The position numbers and the translations under genes were made by a program. 37,925 nucleotides of DNA from a virus. Shown here piece by piece: positions 1 through 6,896 of this stretch; positions within the stretch are counted from its first letter, which is position 1, and every line of letters starts with the position of its first letter. The notes under the pieces were generated by a model. It was not told the DNA's origin, did no database searches, and was given only the letters and a program-made list of their open reading frames with translations. The stretch covers positions 1-37,925 of the IMG/VR virus record IMGVR_UViG_3300033144_001334. One strand, given 5' to 3'.

Positions 1-2
1 AA

Positions 3-80
3 GGAATGAAAGGACCATTAAAAGATAAAAAAGGTAGGCCAACCAGAAAAGCTATGGCTTTAAGACGTTGGAGATGCTAA
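3..80 (+). CDS. C-terminal end of a small basic protein (5' partial)
   Basis: The frame is open from the left edge and ends at TAA 78-80. The only start inside the window is the ATG at 6, which would give 24 residues rich in Lys and Arg ending RRWRC. The frame is also open upstream of that ATG, so this is more likely the tail of a longer gene cut by the window. No function is recognised. It resembles the following small genes in size, strong positive charge and tight packing, so I infer it belongs to the same cassette. Confidence 0.45.
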   Translation, partial: GMKGPLKDKKGRPTRKAMALRRWRC

Positions 81-92
81 TAAATTAATTAT

Positions 93-100
93 TATATTTG
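93..100 (+). promoter_or_regulatory. Bacteroidota-type -7 promoter element TATATTTG
   Basis: The octamer matches the Bacteroidota -7 consensus TAnnTTTG. It lies in the 24-base gap between the first two genes and ends only 4 bases before the ATG at 105. A TTG at 68-70 is 22 bases upstream of it, a plausible spacing for the weak -33 element. Transcription from here would start at or next to the start codon, giving a leaderless or nearly leaderless mRNA. Confidence 0.55.
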
Positions 101-104
101 CACT

Positions 105-281
105 ATGAGTAATAAGAAAAAGAAAATAGACTATAACAGCATAGCATTTAAAAACAAAGATATTGATAGATTAGGAATGCTAAGTATAAAGCATGGTATA
201 GATAATAATCCTGGAGTTACACGAGCTGATGTTATTGCTGGTGCAACAAAAGGTAAGAAAGGAAAAAAGAAAACAGCTTAA
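105..281 (+). CDS. Small basic phage protein, 58 aa
   Basis: 58 residues, starting MSNKKKKIDYNS and ending in a Lys-rich tail (KGKKGKKKTA). The middle (NNPGVTRADVIAGATKGKKG) holds no domain I recognise. The charge suggests nucleic-acid or virion contact, but that is inference only. The start is the first ATG after the promoter element at 93-100, and the stop lies 2 bases before the next ATG, so it opens a tightly packed small-gene cassette. Confidence 0.7.
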   Translation: MSNKKKKIDYNSIAFKNKDIDRLGMLSIKHGIDNNPGVTRADVIAGATKGKKGKKKTA

Positions 282-283
282 TT

Positions 284-454
284 ATGCCTACAGTAACACA
301 TAAATGCCCAAATACGGGTAAAACAATGAAAAGAACTTTTCCATACAATGCTGTTGGAAAAGCACAAGCAGTAGAATTTGCTAAAACTATGAATGGTTCT
401 ATAAAGAACAATCCTGGTTATGGCATGGATGCGAAAACTAAATCTGGATATTAA
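284..454 (+). CDS. Small conserved-looking phage protein, 56 aa
   Basis: 56 residues: MPTVTHKCPNTGKTMKRTFP, then a stretch with AVGKAQAVEFAKTM and a Gly/Lys-rich tail ending KSGY. The pattern of a basic N-terminus, an Ala/Gly-rich helix and an NNPGYG turn recalls short unknown proteins common in marine Bacteroidota phages, but I cannot assign a function. It begins 3 bases after the previous stop. Confidence 0.7.
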   Translation: MPTVTHKCPNTGKTMKRTFPYNAVGKAQAVEFAKTMNGSIKNNPGYGMDAKTKSGY

Positions 455-473
455 TTTTAAAAAAATAGAAAAT

Positions 474-668
474 ATGAAACAAGGATATAACGACAGACTT
501 GACGAATCTTTAGGAGCAAGAAACGGAAAGAAATCTCAGTCTTTTAAAGACAGAAGAGATGAGTCTAAAGCAATGTCTAAAAAGATGTATGGTCACTCTT
601 ACGGAGCTGACAAGTCAATGTCTTACAGACATACTTCATCTTGGAAAACTCACGATCATTTAAAGTAA
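474..668 (+). CDS. Small charged phage protein (RLDESLGAR / RRDESKAM type), 64 aa
   Basis: 64 residues starting MKQGYNDRLDESLGARNGKK, with a second DRRDESKAMSKKM segment. The two D-E-S repeats about 20 residues apart are the visible signature, and I recall similar short proteins in uncultured marine phages. An in-frame ATG at 420 would add 18 residues but would overlap the preceding gene by 35 bases, so I prefer 474, which follows an A-rich leader. The stop overlaps the next start as TAATG. Function unknown; the basic charge is compatible with nucleic-acid or capsid binding. Confidence 0.7.
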   Translation: MKQGYNDRLDESLGARNGKKSQSFKDRRDESKAMSKKMYGHSYGADKSMSYRHTSSWKTHDHLK

Positions 669-871
669 TGGCTGGTCGTACTAAAAAAGCATTTCCACAA
701 ATTAAAAAAGGAAATGAAGGAAAGTTTACTGCATGGGTCAAAAGCAATATGCCTGGTAAAAGCACTTGTTCAGCAGCATCAGCTGTTATGAAGAATACTG
801 ATAAATACTCAGAGTCAGTTGTAAAAATGGCTAACTATGCAAAAAACTTTGGTTGTAGTACTAAAGGATAA
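668..871 (+). CDS. Small basic phage protein with ANYAKNFG tail, 67 aa
   Basis: 67 residues: a basic N-terminus (MAGRTKKAFPQIKKGN), then GKFTAWVKSNMPG, a small-residue helix (CSAASAVMKN) and VVKMANYAKNFGCSTKG. The GKFTA...(A/R)NFAKNFG layout is typical of short unknown proteins in marine phage cassettes. I chose 668 because the upstream in-frame ATG at 641 lies inside the previous gene and 668 makes a TAATG stop-start overlap, a sign of translational coupling. Confidence 0.7.
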   Translation: MAGRTKKAFPQIKKGNEGKFTAWVKSNMPGKSTCSAASAVMKNTDKYSESVVKMANYAKNFGCSTKG

Positions 872-892
872 ACAATAATTAAATTAAATAAA

Positions 893-1105
893 ATGGCAAA
901 AAAGAAACGCAAGAACTTATTAAAAAAAGACCCTGTAGCTCCACCTAATATGCCTTACGAAGAAAAGGTAGAATTAAAAACTACAGGAAAAATAAAAAAA
1001 ACAAAAACAGTCGCTAAAGCAGAAATTTTAACTCCAGACTCACATATTCAATATGTAAAGCCAAGAATTAAAACTCCAATTAACGACAGAATAAGAAATA
1101 AATAA
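893..1105 (+). CDS. Small very basic protein, 70 aa
   Basis: 70 residues, with Lys and Arg in about a third of positions, starting MAKKKRKNLLKKDPVAPPNM and ending PINDRIRNK. No domain is recognised, and it is probably largely disordered. The start follows an AT-rich leader of the ATTAAATTAAAT type used before several genes here. It may bind nucleic acid, but nothing in the sequence proves this. Confidence 0.65.
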   Translation: MAKKKRKNLLKKDPVAPPNMPYEEKVELKTTGKIKKTKTVAKAEILTPDSHIQYVKPRIKTPINDRIRNK

Positions 1106-1107
1106 TT

Positions 1108-1227
1108 ATGATAGAAAGACTAAAATCTATGTATTGCTATTTACAATGTAAATGGAATGGTTTAATGAATTACTTAACTTTTAAAGTTACAGAATGTCCT
1201 AATTCAACTTGTTCATGCAAAATGTAA
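1108..1227 (+). CDS. Cys-rich miniprotein ending CPNSTCSCKM, 39 aa
   Basis: 39 residues. The N-terminal part (MIERLKSMYCYLQCKWNGLM) contains two Cys and amphipathic character. The C-terminus reads C-P-N-S-T-C-S-C-K-M, giving five Cys in total. The C-x4-C-x-C pattern looks like a metal or disulfide site. I recall similar short phage proteins with an NGLMNYLTF core and a terminal CPN..C.CK. It starts 2 bases after the previous stop and overlaps the next gene by 13 bases, which supports a real compact gene. Confidence 0.6.
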   Translation: MIERLKSMYCYLQCKWNGLMNYLTFKVTECPNSTCSCKM

Positions 1228-1388
1228 ATAACAAATCCAGAGGTCTTGGTGATTCTATAGCAAAATTAACTAAAGCTACGGGTTTAGATAAAGTTGCTCA
1301 TAATATGGCCAAAGCTGTAGGTAAAGAAGACTGCGGTTGCGGTAAAAGAAGAGATACTTTAAATAGAGTATTTCCTTATAATAAATAA
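1215..1388 (+). CDS. CGCGKR-motif phage miniprotein, 57 aa
   Basis: 57 residues: a basic N-terminus, an amphipathic stretch (RGLGDSIAKLTKATGLDKVA), then KEDCGCGKRRDTLNRVFPYNK. The C-G-C-G-K-R-R-D-x-L-N-x-x-F-P-Y ending is a distinctive signature I associate with short proteins of Bacteroidota phages, always unannotated. The C-x-C could bind metal. It overlaps the previous gene by 13 bases in another frame. Function unknown. Confidence 0.7.
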   Translation: MQNVNNKSRGLGDSIAKLTKATGLDKVAHNMAKAVGKEDCGCGKRRDTLNRVFPYNK

Positions 1389-1418
1389 AGAGATTTTTAA
1401 CCCTCTAAAATAAAAAAA

Positions 1419-1958
1419 ATGGCATATCCAAAAATAACAGTCAATACAGGATTAACTATTCCTGTAATTGCAAGTGATACAATTCCAATTCCTGATCCAG
1501 GATTACCTCAAATAACCGGAAGAACTACAGGAACAACAACTGATAAATTAGTTGACGCATCAGAAAACTTTTTAACTAATGGTGTAGTTGTAGGTGATAT
1601 TATATACAACACAACAGATGGTACAGTCGCTACAATAACAGCAATTGACTCTGCAAATGTCTTATCAGTTTCTGCTAATGTTTTTGCGACAGATGAAGAT
1701 TACACAATATTCCAAGGAGGTCCTTTGGCTTCAGAAAGAATAGCTTCCTCAGAAGGATGTTTATTATATATAGGAAAAAGTGGTACGATATCTAATGTTG
1801 GTGAAGAGTATGTTAATGTACAAGTAAAAACTGTAGCTGGAAATGTTATTCAATTTACAAATTTTATAGTTGGTAATTATTTACCTGTACAAGTTTTACA
1901 AGTTTATGAAACGAATACAACCGCTGCAGTTAGAGATAACACAATAGGTATTTGGTAA
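1419..1958 (+). CDS. Small virion structural protein (beta-rich), 179 aa
   Basis: 179 residues, Thr/Val/Ile-rich and almost free of Lys in the N-terminal half, as in beta-rich virion proteins. Residues 41-98 form a module with ASENFLTNGVVVGDIIYN, TVATITAID and ending DYTIFQ; the same pattern recurs in the 408-residue protein at 25535. Residues 113-179 (GCLLYIGKSG ... FIVGNYLPVQVLQV ... IGIW) match the layout of the gene-transfer-agent spike-base family (rcc01079-like) by memory only. The A-rich leader before the ATG has no Shine-Dalgarno. It precedes the lysis genes, so it could be a decoration, spike-base or tail-tip protein. Confidence 0.75.
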   Translation: MAYPKITVNTGLTIPVIASDTIPIPDPGLPQITGRTTGTTTDKLVDASENFLTNGVVVGDIIYNTTDGTVATITAIDSANVLSVSANVFATDEDYTIFQGGPLASERIASSEGCLLYIGKSGTISNVGEEYVNVQVKTVAGNVIQFTNFIVGNYLPVQVLQVYETNTTAAVRDNTIGIW

Positions 1959-1959
1959 T

Positions 1960-2226
1960 ATGACAGTTATTTCTGAAAACACCAAATTTAGTTTAAGTCC
2001 TAAAAACTTTTTTACTATAATAGTGTTAGTAGGAAGTATGGTGGGAATGTATTATTCTTTGCAAGCCCAAATAGAAGAGGCAAAAGAATTACCAAAACCA
2101 AGTCAGACTCCTACTGAGCAAATGATAGAAATTCAAAAAGAGTTAGTATTTATAAAAACAGAAATGTTAGAAATGAAAGAAACTCTAAATAGGTTAGACG
2201 ACAGAATATATCAACTAAGAAAATAA
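1960..2226 (+). CDS. Membrane-anchored coiled-coil protein of the lysis cassette, 88 aa
   Basis: 88 residues. One hydrophobic segment at about residues 17-35 (FFTIIVLVGSMVGMYYSLQ) is followed by a Pro-rich linker and an amphipathic helix (residues 50-88) with leucines, isoleucines and methionines at heptad-like spacing. This topology, with a short cytoplasmic N-terminus and a periplasmic coil, resembles inner-membrane spanins (Rz) or haemolysin-XhlA-like holin accessory proteins. It starts 1 base after the previous stop and directly precedes the amidase, so a role in lysis is likely. No lipobox partner is visible nearby. Confidence 0.75.
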   Translation: MTVISENTKFSLSPKNFFTIIVLVGSMVGMYYSLQAQIEEAKELPKPSQTPTEQMIEIQKELVFIKTEMLEMKETLNRLDDRIYQLRK

Positions 2227-2229
2227 TGA

Positions 2230-2646
2230 ATGAGAGCAATAAAAAAAATTATTGTTCATTGTTCGGCTACTCCACGCAATAAAGATTTTTCAGCAGAAGA
2301 TATACGTGATTGGCACGTAAAAGGAAATGGATGGGATGATATTGGATATCATTTTGTTATTAGACTTGATGGCTCAATAGAATATGGCCGAATGGTGGAT
2401 AAATATGGAGCACACGTTGCAAGTCACAACTATGATAGCATAGGAATTTGTTATATTGGAGGGATGGATAAAGAAATGACAGAATGGGAAGACACAAGAA
2501 CAGAAAAACAAAAAGAATCATTAATTATTTTGCTAAAAATGTTAAAAAAAGCACATAAAGAAGCTATAATTTACGGACATTGTGATTTTTCCTCAAAAAT
2601 GTGTCCAAGTTTTGATGCAAAAGAAGAATATAAAGATATAAAATGA
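2230..2646 (+). CDS. N-acetylmuramoyl-L-alanine amidase endolysin (T7 lysozyme type)
   Basis: 138 residues, a complete Amidase_2/PGRP-fold domain without signal peptide. The enzyme cleaves the amide bond between N-acetylmuramic acid and L-Ala in peptidoglycan. Zinc ligands are visible as H10 (IIVHCSAT), H117 and C125 (YGHCDFSSKMCPSFDA), with Y40 and K123 in the positions of T7 Y46 and K128. The H-x7-C spacing equals that of T7 lysozyme. The length is close to T7 lysozyme (151). Export to the periplasm must depend on the holin encoded next, whose ATG overlaps this stop (ATGA). An out-of-frame ATG at 2226 is ignored because it stops quickly. Confidence 0.93.
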   Translation: MRAIKKIIVHCSATPRNKDFSAEDIRDWHVKGNGWDDIGYHFVIRLDGSIEYGRMVDKYGAHVASHNYDSIGICYIGGMDKEMTEWEDTRTEKQKESLIILLKMLKKAHKEAIIYGHCDFSSKMCPSFDAKEEYKDIK

Positions 2647-3047
2647 ATATATGGGCAAAAATTCTCGGAAACAAAGGAATTGACGTGGCTAACAAGGTTA
2701 GTGACGTGGTTGATCGCTTTGTTCACACACCAGATGAAAAAATAGAAGCAAAAAAAGCAATGTTAGACGTTTTTAATAATGCAGTTGCTGACGAACAAAA
2801 AAATATTAGTGAAAGATGGAATAGTGATATGACATCTGATAATGCTTTGTCTAAATCAGTAAGACCAGCTGTATTAATTTTTTTAATTTTCTGTACAACC
2901 GTGCTTATTTTTATTGATTCAAGTTTTACTACCTTTGTAGTAGATGATGAGTGGAAGGAATTATTAAAACTTTTACTTATGACAACTGTTGCGGCCTACT
3001 TCGGTGGTCGTTCATATGAAAAAGGAACTAAAATAAAAAATAAGTAA
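2643..3047 (+). CDS. Holin, GTA 3TM-like family
   Basis: 134 residues. A charged soluble N-terminal half (residues 1-70) is followed by SVRPAVLIFLIFCTTVLIFI (first membrane segment, about 74-92) and LLKLLLMTTVAAYFGGRSYEK (second, about 107-125), ending in a Lys-rich tail. The order of charged N-domain, (V)RP before a membrane helix, and a final helix ending in Y-F-G-G-R-S-Y-E-K is typical of the gene-transfer-agent holin family (GTA_holin_3TM). It would permeabilise the inner membrane to release the amidase encoded just upstream, which it overlaps by 4 bases. Confidence 0.8.
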   Translation: MNIWAKILGNKGIDVANKVSDVVDRFVHTPDEKIEAKKAMLDVFNNAVADEQKNISERWNSDMTSDNALSKSVRPAVLIFLIFCTTVLIFIDSSFTTFVVDDEWKELLKLLLMTTVAAYFGGRSYEKGTKIKNK

Positions 3048-3766
3048 TGGCAAAAATAGCATCGTATCCAATACAAAGTGTAATTCTGGGTGCAGACAAA
3101 TGGATTGGGACAGATGCTGCAAATGCTGATGCAACAAAAAACTTTACAGCTAATGATGTTGCGATATTTCTAAATACCTTTAACAAAATAGAGGTAAATG
3201 CATTAAGGTATAGATATCAAAATTGGAAAACAGGAGAAACAAGAAATAACGGTTCTATCTCTTTTGCAACATCAGACGCAGGTAATCCTAATTTTACAAG
3301 TCTTACTACTTTTATGTTAAGTCAATTTACGTTAAACTCTTCAGTAGACGTATCTTCTTATTATTCAGTACCTTTATTAAACTCTTCTGTGTTAATTTCT
3401 CAATGTGATGATCCATCAAGTTTTGGGTTATTTACCTTTACAAGCGTAAGTCAAGACAGTGCCGAACCTACTTTTTATGATATTGGACTTACCTCTTTAG
3501 TAGGGTCAGGTAGCTTAATAAACAACAAAGATTATTTTATATCTTTGCTGACGTATGGACAAACTGCTGGTGATAAAAATTATGTGTTCACTCAAGCAAC
3601 AAATGCAAACCCTTGGGTGGTAAATCATGGATTAAATAAATACCCATCAGTAAGTGTAGTCAATAACGCTAATATAACCGTTTACGGTGATGTACAATAT
3701 GATTCTTTGAATCAAGTAACAATAACATTTGCTGATCCAACTAATGGAAAAGCATACTTAAACTAA
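3047..3766 (+). CDS. Short tail fibre / receptor-binding protein, 239 aa
   Basis: 239 residues. Residues 1-43 (MAKIASYPIQ ... DKWIGTDAANADATKNF) match in layout the N-terminus of the 1559-residue fibre at 11051 (LLIGTDVSDNNKTVTF), suggesting a shared tail-attachment module. The middle is unrecognised. Residues 190-239 (WVVNHGLNKYPSVSVVNN, then VYGDVQYDSLNQVTITF and a GKAYLN end) are the classic C-terminal tip domain of many phage tail proteins. It overlaps the holin stop by one base (TAATG) and heads the fibre locus. Confidence 0.8.
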   Translation: MAKIASYPIQSVILGADKWIGTDAANADATKNFTANDVAIFLNTFNKIEVNALRYRYQNWKTGETRNNGSISFATSDAGNPNFTSLTTFMLSQFTLNSSVDVSSYYSVPLLNSSVLISQCDDPSSFGLFTFTSVSQDSAEPTFYDIGLTSLVGSGSLINNKDYFISLLTYGQTAGDKNYVFTQATNANPWVVNHGLNKYPSVSVVNNANITVYGDVQYDSLNQVTITFADPTNGKAYLN

Positions 3767-3778
3767 AAAAACAAAAAA

Positions 3779-4171
3779 ATGAAAAATATATTATTAGTAG
3801 TATTATTAAGTTTATTTACATCAGTAGCTTCAGCACAATTTATGGTAACAAGTATGGTAAGTTCACCAGCTGAAGGTGAAGAAATAAGTTTAGATAATTT
3901 AACAGACAACATAGGAGTAATGTATTCTATGGATAAAATAAGTGCAGGTATAATGATGAATGGGGATGATTATAATTTAGTAGCAAGATATTCTTTTGGT
4001 GAACATTTATATGCATACGGACTAATGACTGAAGAAGAAGAAATTTCTTTAGGAGTAGGTTATGCATTAAATGTATGGAATAATTTATACATTGAACCAT
4101 CATATTTAATGGATATGGAATCCGAAGACAGTGAGGGTGAACTTAAATTAAGTTTAACCTATAAATTTTAA
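3779..4171 (+). CDS. Secreted small outer-membrane beta-barrel protein
   Basis: 130 residues. Residues 1-19 (MKNILLVVLLSLFTSVASA) are a clear signal peptide with an A-S-A cleavage site before Q20. There is no Cys, so it is not a lipoprotein. The mature 111 residues alternate polar and hydrophobic positions in short strands (IGVMYSM, ISAGIMM, YNLVARYSF, LYAYGLM, ISLGVGYALN, LYIEPSYLM) with acidic loops. The protein ends LKLSLTYKF, a terminal-Phe strand of the type recognised by the BAM machinery. I therefore call a 6-8 strand barrel in the host outer membrane. It sits between two fibre genes, like lom near the phage lambda fibre genes. Adhesion, superinfection exclusion or lysis roles are possible; none is proven. 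Confidence 0.8.
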   Translation: MKNILLVVLLSLFTSVASAQFMVTSMVSSPAEGEEISLDNLTDNIGVMYSMDKISAGIMMNGDDYNLVARYSFGEHLYAYGLMTEEEEISLGVGYALNVWNNLYIEPSYLMDMESEDSEGELKLSLTYKF

Positions 4172-4191
4172 TATAAAAAAACAGAAACGAC

Positions 4192-6837
4192 ATGGCAATT
4201 AATTTTTTACAAGACGTATCCTTAAATAATACTCAGTTAACAAACTTTAAGGTACAAAACTTAACAGGTACACTTCCTTCAAGTTTATCAGGAGAAGGTC
4301 AGTTAATATATAAAACAGATACAAATGAGCTTTATTTACACAAAGGATCAAATTCTTGGGAAGAATTAAGTACAGGTGGTTCTGTAACTTCGGTAGGTGT
4401 TTCAAGTAATTACTTGACAATTGGTAGTTCACCTATAACAAGTAGTGGAACGATATCAGTTAATATGCCAAATTCTGGAGTAACTGCAACTTCTTATACT
4501 CATGCAAGTATAACAGTAAATGCTCAAGGTATTATTACTGCAGCATCAAGTGGTACAGCAACATTAGGTGTAACTTCATTTACTAATGCAAACGGAACAT
4601 TTGTTTCGGCAGGAACAGCTAACTCAGCAGCAACTGGTGCTGTAACTATGGGTACTATAGATTTATCTGCAACTGGTACTCCAAGTAGTTCTACGTTCTT
4701 AAGAGGTGATAATGTTTGGGCATCTATTCCAGGAGGATATACTTCGTGGACACTTCAAGGTGATTCGGGAACAAACTTAACGGTTACTGACGGAACTACA
4801 GTAGATATAGCGGGAGGAACGGGAATTTCTTCAGCTACAACTGCAACAGGAATGACTTTAACAAACACGGGGGTAACTTCTGCAGTTGCGGGGTCAAATA
4901 TTAGTGTATCAGGTGCTACAGGTGCGGTTACTATTGCTTATACAGGTGGAACAGGTTCTATGGATTCTTGGACTTTAGCTGGAGACAGTGGTTCACAAAG
5001 TATAACTAATGGAAACACTGCAACATTTGTTGGTGGTACTGGTTTAACAACAGCTGCAAGTGCAACTGATGATTTAACTATTACTCTTGATGACACAGCT
5101 GTAACACCAGGTTCATATACCTTAGCAAGTATTACGGTTGACCAACAAGGACGTATTACTGCAGCATCCAGTGGTTCTTCAGGTTCAATGTCTTCTTGGA
5201 AGATTGGATCAACATCGGGAACTGATCAATCAGTAACAAATGGACAAACAGTAGATATAGTTGGTGGTACATATATTACAGGTGCAGTTGGAGGAACAAG
5301 AACTGTAACTCTTACTCACGATTCAACATCAAGAAGTGACACAACAAGTTCATCATCTCCTGGGTCAGCAGGAACTTTTAGCGTAGTTGATAGTGTATCC
5401 ACAAATGCAACTGGTCACTTAACAGCTATTAATGTTAAAACAGTTACTATGCCAACTTCTCCAACTGTATACGCAGGTTGGACTTTAGATGGAGATTCGG
5501 GATCTGCACAAACAATAGCATCTGGTAATACAGCAACTTTTATTGGAGGTTCAGGTATAACAACTGCAGTAGGAGCAACCGATGACTTAACAATTACTAA
5601 CTCAGGAGTTTTAAGTAATGTTGCAGGAACAGGTATCGGAGTAAGTGGAGCAACTGGAAATGTTACTATATCCAACACGGGTGTAACTGCGTTAACAGGC
5701 GGTACAGGTATTAGCGTAAGTGCTTCTACAGGATCAGTAACAATAACTAACACATCTACTAATACAGATGCTAATTATGCATTAAGTGTTGGTGCGGTGT
5801 CATCAAACGAATCCACATTATCTTTAGTTGGTTCTTCAGGTGGTTCTACAACGACAGCTAAATTCTCAGGAACAACTTCTGAAATAGAAATTACTACACC
5901 ATCAACAGGAAATGGTGGAGATATTACTATTGGTTTACCAAGTAATGTAACTATTCAGTCAAGTTTAAATGTAGGGAGTGGAGGAATAGAATCAACAGGA
6001 GCATTAAATGTAACAAGCACAGGTCAATCAGCTGTTGCAGGTCAATTAACTGTACCAGCAACACCTTCTGCATCAACAGATGCAGCATCTAAAGGATATG
6101 TATTATCACAAGTTGCAGGAGTTGGAGCTTTTCAAGGAGCTTATAATGCCAACACTAACTCACCTGCTTTATCGGGAGCATCTAACGTAGCGTTAACTCA
6201 AGGTGACTTCTATGTAGTAAGTGTAGCAGGTAATGCTTTCTTTAGTACACAACTTGAACCTGGAGACTTTATATTTGCTAATAGTAATATTGCAGCAAGT
6301 TCTTCTCCTTCTAAATCAGATTATACTATTGTAATAGCTGATGAAAACATTGCAGGAGCAGGAGCAACTGACGGTGCTACTAATAAAGGGGTCGCAGGAT
6401 TTGATTCGGCAAACTTTGGTGTAACAGCAAATGGATTTGTAACAATAGATAATTCAGGAGTATCAGCCGCATCATACGGTGGTGTAACTAAATCATTAAA
6501 TGCAACAGTTGATGCAAAAGGATTTGTTACTGCAATGTCTGAAAATACAATTGCAATTCCAGCATCACAAATTACAGATTTCTGTTCTGCTGTAACAACG
6601 TGTATTGGTGATAATCATAATTTTGTAGCTAACATAGGTAATAATTCAGCAACTTCTTATGCAATTACTCATAATTTAGGAACAAGAGATGTTATGGTGC
6701 AAGTTTACCGTAACGAATCTCCTTATGACAATATAAGTGTTCAAGTTGATAGAACTTCTACATCACAAATTACTCTTAGTACAGTAGAACCTTTAGATAC
6801 TAATGAGGCAAGAGTACTAATTACTGAAATACTTTAG
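4192..6837 (+). CDS. Long modular tail fibre protein, 881 aa
   Basis: 881 residues, very rich in Ser, Thr and Gly. The N-terminus carries GEGQLIYKTDTNELYLHKGS and then SVTSVGVSS. Four copies of a W-T-L-x-G-D-S-G-S...GGTGI module begin at about residues 185, 259, 335 and 429, mixed with SYTxASITVxxQGxITAASSG modules and a DTTSSSSPGSAGTFSVVDSV module. A linker of the FLRGDNVWASIPG type appears at about residue 171. The C-terminal 80 residues (SYAITHNLGTRDVMVQVYRN ... LITEIL) form the common fibre tip domain. Such mosaic fibres trimerise and bind cell-surface glycans or proteins. Long minus-strand ORFs opposite it are compositional shadows. Confidence 0.88.
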   Translation: MAINFLQDVSLNNTQLTNFKVQNLTGTLPSSLSGEGQLIYKTDTNELYLHKGSNSWEELSTGGSVTSVGVSSNYLTIGSSPITSSGTISVNMPNSGVTATSYTHASITVNAQGIITAASSGTATLGVTSFTNANGTFVSAGTANSAATGAVTMGTIDLSATGTPSSSTFLRGDNVWASIPGGYTSWTLQGDSGTNLTVTDGTTVDIAGGTGISSATTATGMTLTNTGVTSAVAGSNISVSGATGAVTIAYTGGTGSMDSWTLAGDSGSQSITNGNTATFVGGTGLTTAASATDDLTITLDDTAVTPGSYTLASITVDQQGRITAASSGSSGSMSSWKIGSTSGTDQSVTNGQTVDIVGGTYITGAVGGTRTVTLTHDSTSRSDTTSSSSPGSAGTFSVVDSVSTNATGHLTAINVKTVTMPTSPTVYAGWTLDGDSGSAQTIASGNTATFIGGSGITTAVGATDDLTITNSGVLSNVAGTGIGVSGATGNVTISNTGVTALTGGTGISVSASTGSVTITNTSTNTDANYALSVGAVSSNESTLSLVGSSGGSTTTAKFSGTTSEIEITTPSTGNGGDITIGLPSNVTIQSSLNVGSGGIESTGALNVTSTGQSAVAGQLTVPATPSASTDAASKGYVLSQVAGVGAFQGAYNANTNSPALSGASNVALTQGDFYVVSVAGNAFFSTQLEPGDFIFANSNIAASSSPSKSDYTIVIADENIAGAGATDGATNKGVAGFDSANFGVTANGFVTIDNSGVSAASYGGVTKSLNATVDAKGFVTAMSENTIAIPASQITDFCSAVTTCIGDNHNFVANIGNNSATSYAITHNLGTRDVMVQVYRNESPYDNISVQVDRTSTSQITLSTVEPLDTNEARVLITEIL
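4744..5575 (+). repeat. Four GDSG-type fibre repeats (protein-level)
   Basis: Diverged repeat units start near 4744, 4966, 5194 and 5476. Each encodes (S/G)W(T/K)(L/I)x(G/S)(D/T)SG, then N/D-G-x-T, then GGTGI-like residues over about 30 codons. Related units occur in the next fibre gene at 7554-8625. Confidence 0.75.
5317..5454 (+). repeat. DTTSS fibre module, copy 1 (138 bp)
   Basis: This 46-codon segment encodes HDSTSRSDTTSSSSPGSAGT, then NATGHLTAINVKTVTMP. It aligns without gaps to 7953-8090 in the next fibre gene. Confidence 0.8.
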
Positions 6838-6847
6838 TAAAAATTAC

Positions 6848-6896
6848 ATATACGAGTTTAAATATTAGCAAAACGCTTTTATTTAAATTCGTATAT
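6848..6896. repeat. 16-bp inverted repeat overlapping a promoter
   Basis: The left arm 6848-6863 (ATATACGAGTTTAAAT) and right arm 6881-6896 (ATTTAAATTCGTATAT) pair at 15 of 16 positions; the sixteenth is a G-U wobble in RNA. The spacer is 17 bases and contains a small inner AGC/GCT stem. The right arm overlaps the first five bases of the TATATTTG element at 6892-6899. No T-tract follows immediately, so this looks more like an operator or RNA hairpin than an ordinary terminator. Confidence 0.65.

Noticed and set aside
420-473. Extended start for the 64-residue protein
   Set aside because: The extra 18 residues overlap the preceding gene by 35 bases, and the ATG at 474 gives the family-like start and normal spacing.
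641-667. Extended start for the 67-residue protein
   Set aside because: It lies inside the previous gene; the TAATG overlap at 666-670 fits better.
1389-1418. Possible terminator (AGAG ... CTCT) before the 179-residue gene
   Set aside because: Only a 4-bp stem without a T-tract after it.
3540-3547. TATCTTTG match inside the 239-residue fibre gene
   Set aside because: Matches of this short motif are expected by chance in AT-rich coding DNA; it is not placed before a gene start.
5415-5753. Minus-strand ORF opposite the 881-residue fibre; similar shadows at 7253-7564, 12937-13344 and 25693-26007
   Set aside because: They lie fully inside well-supported plus-strand genes rich in Ser/Thr/Gly codons, which leave the reverse frame open. 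Their translations are low-complexity Val/Pro/Thr with no motif.
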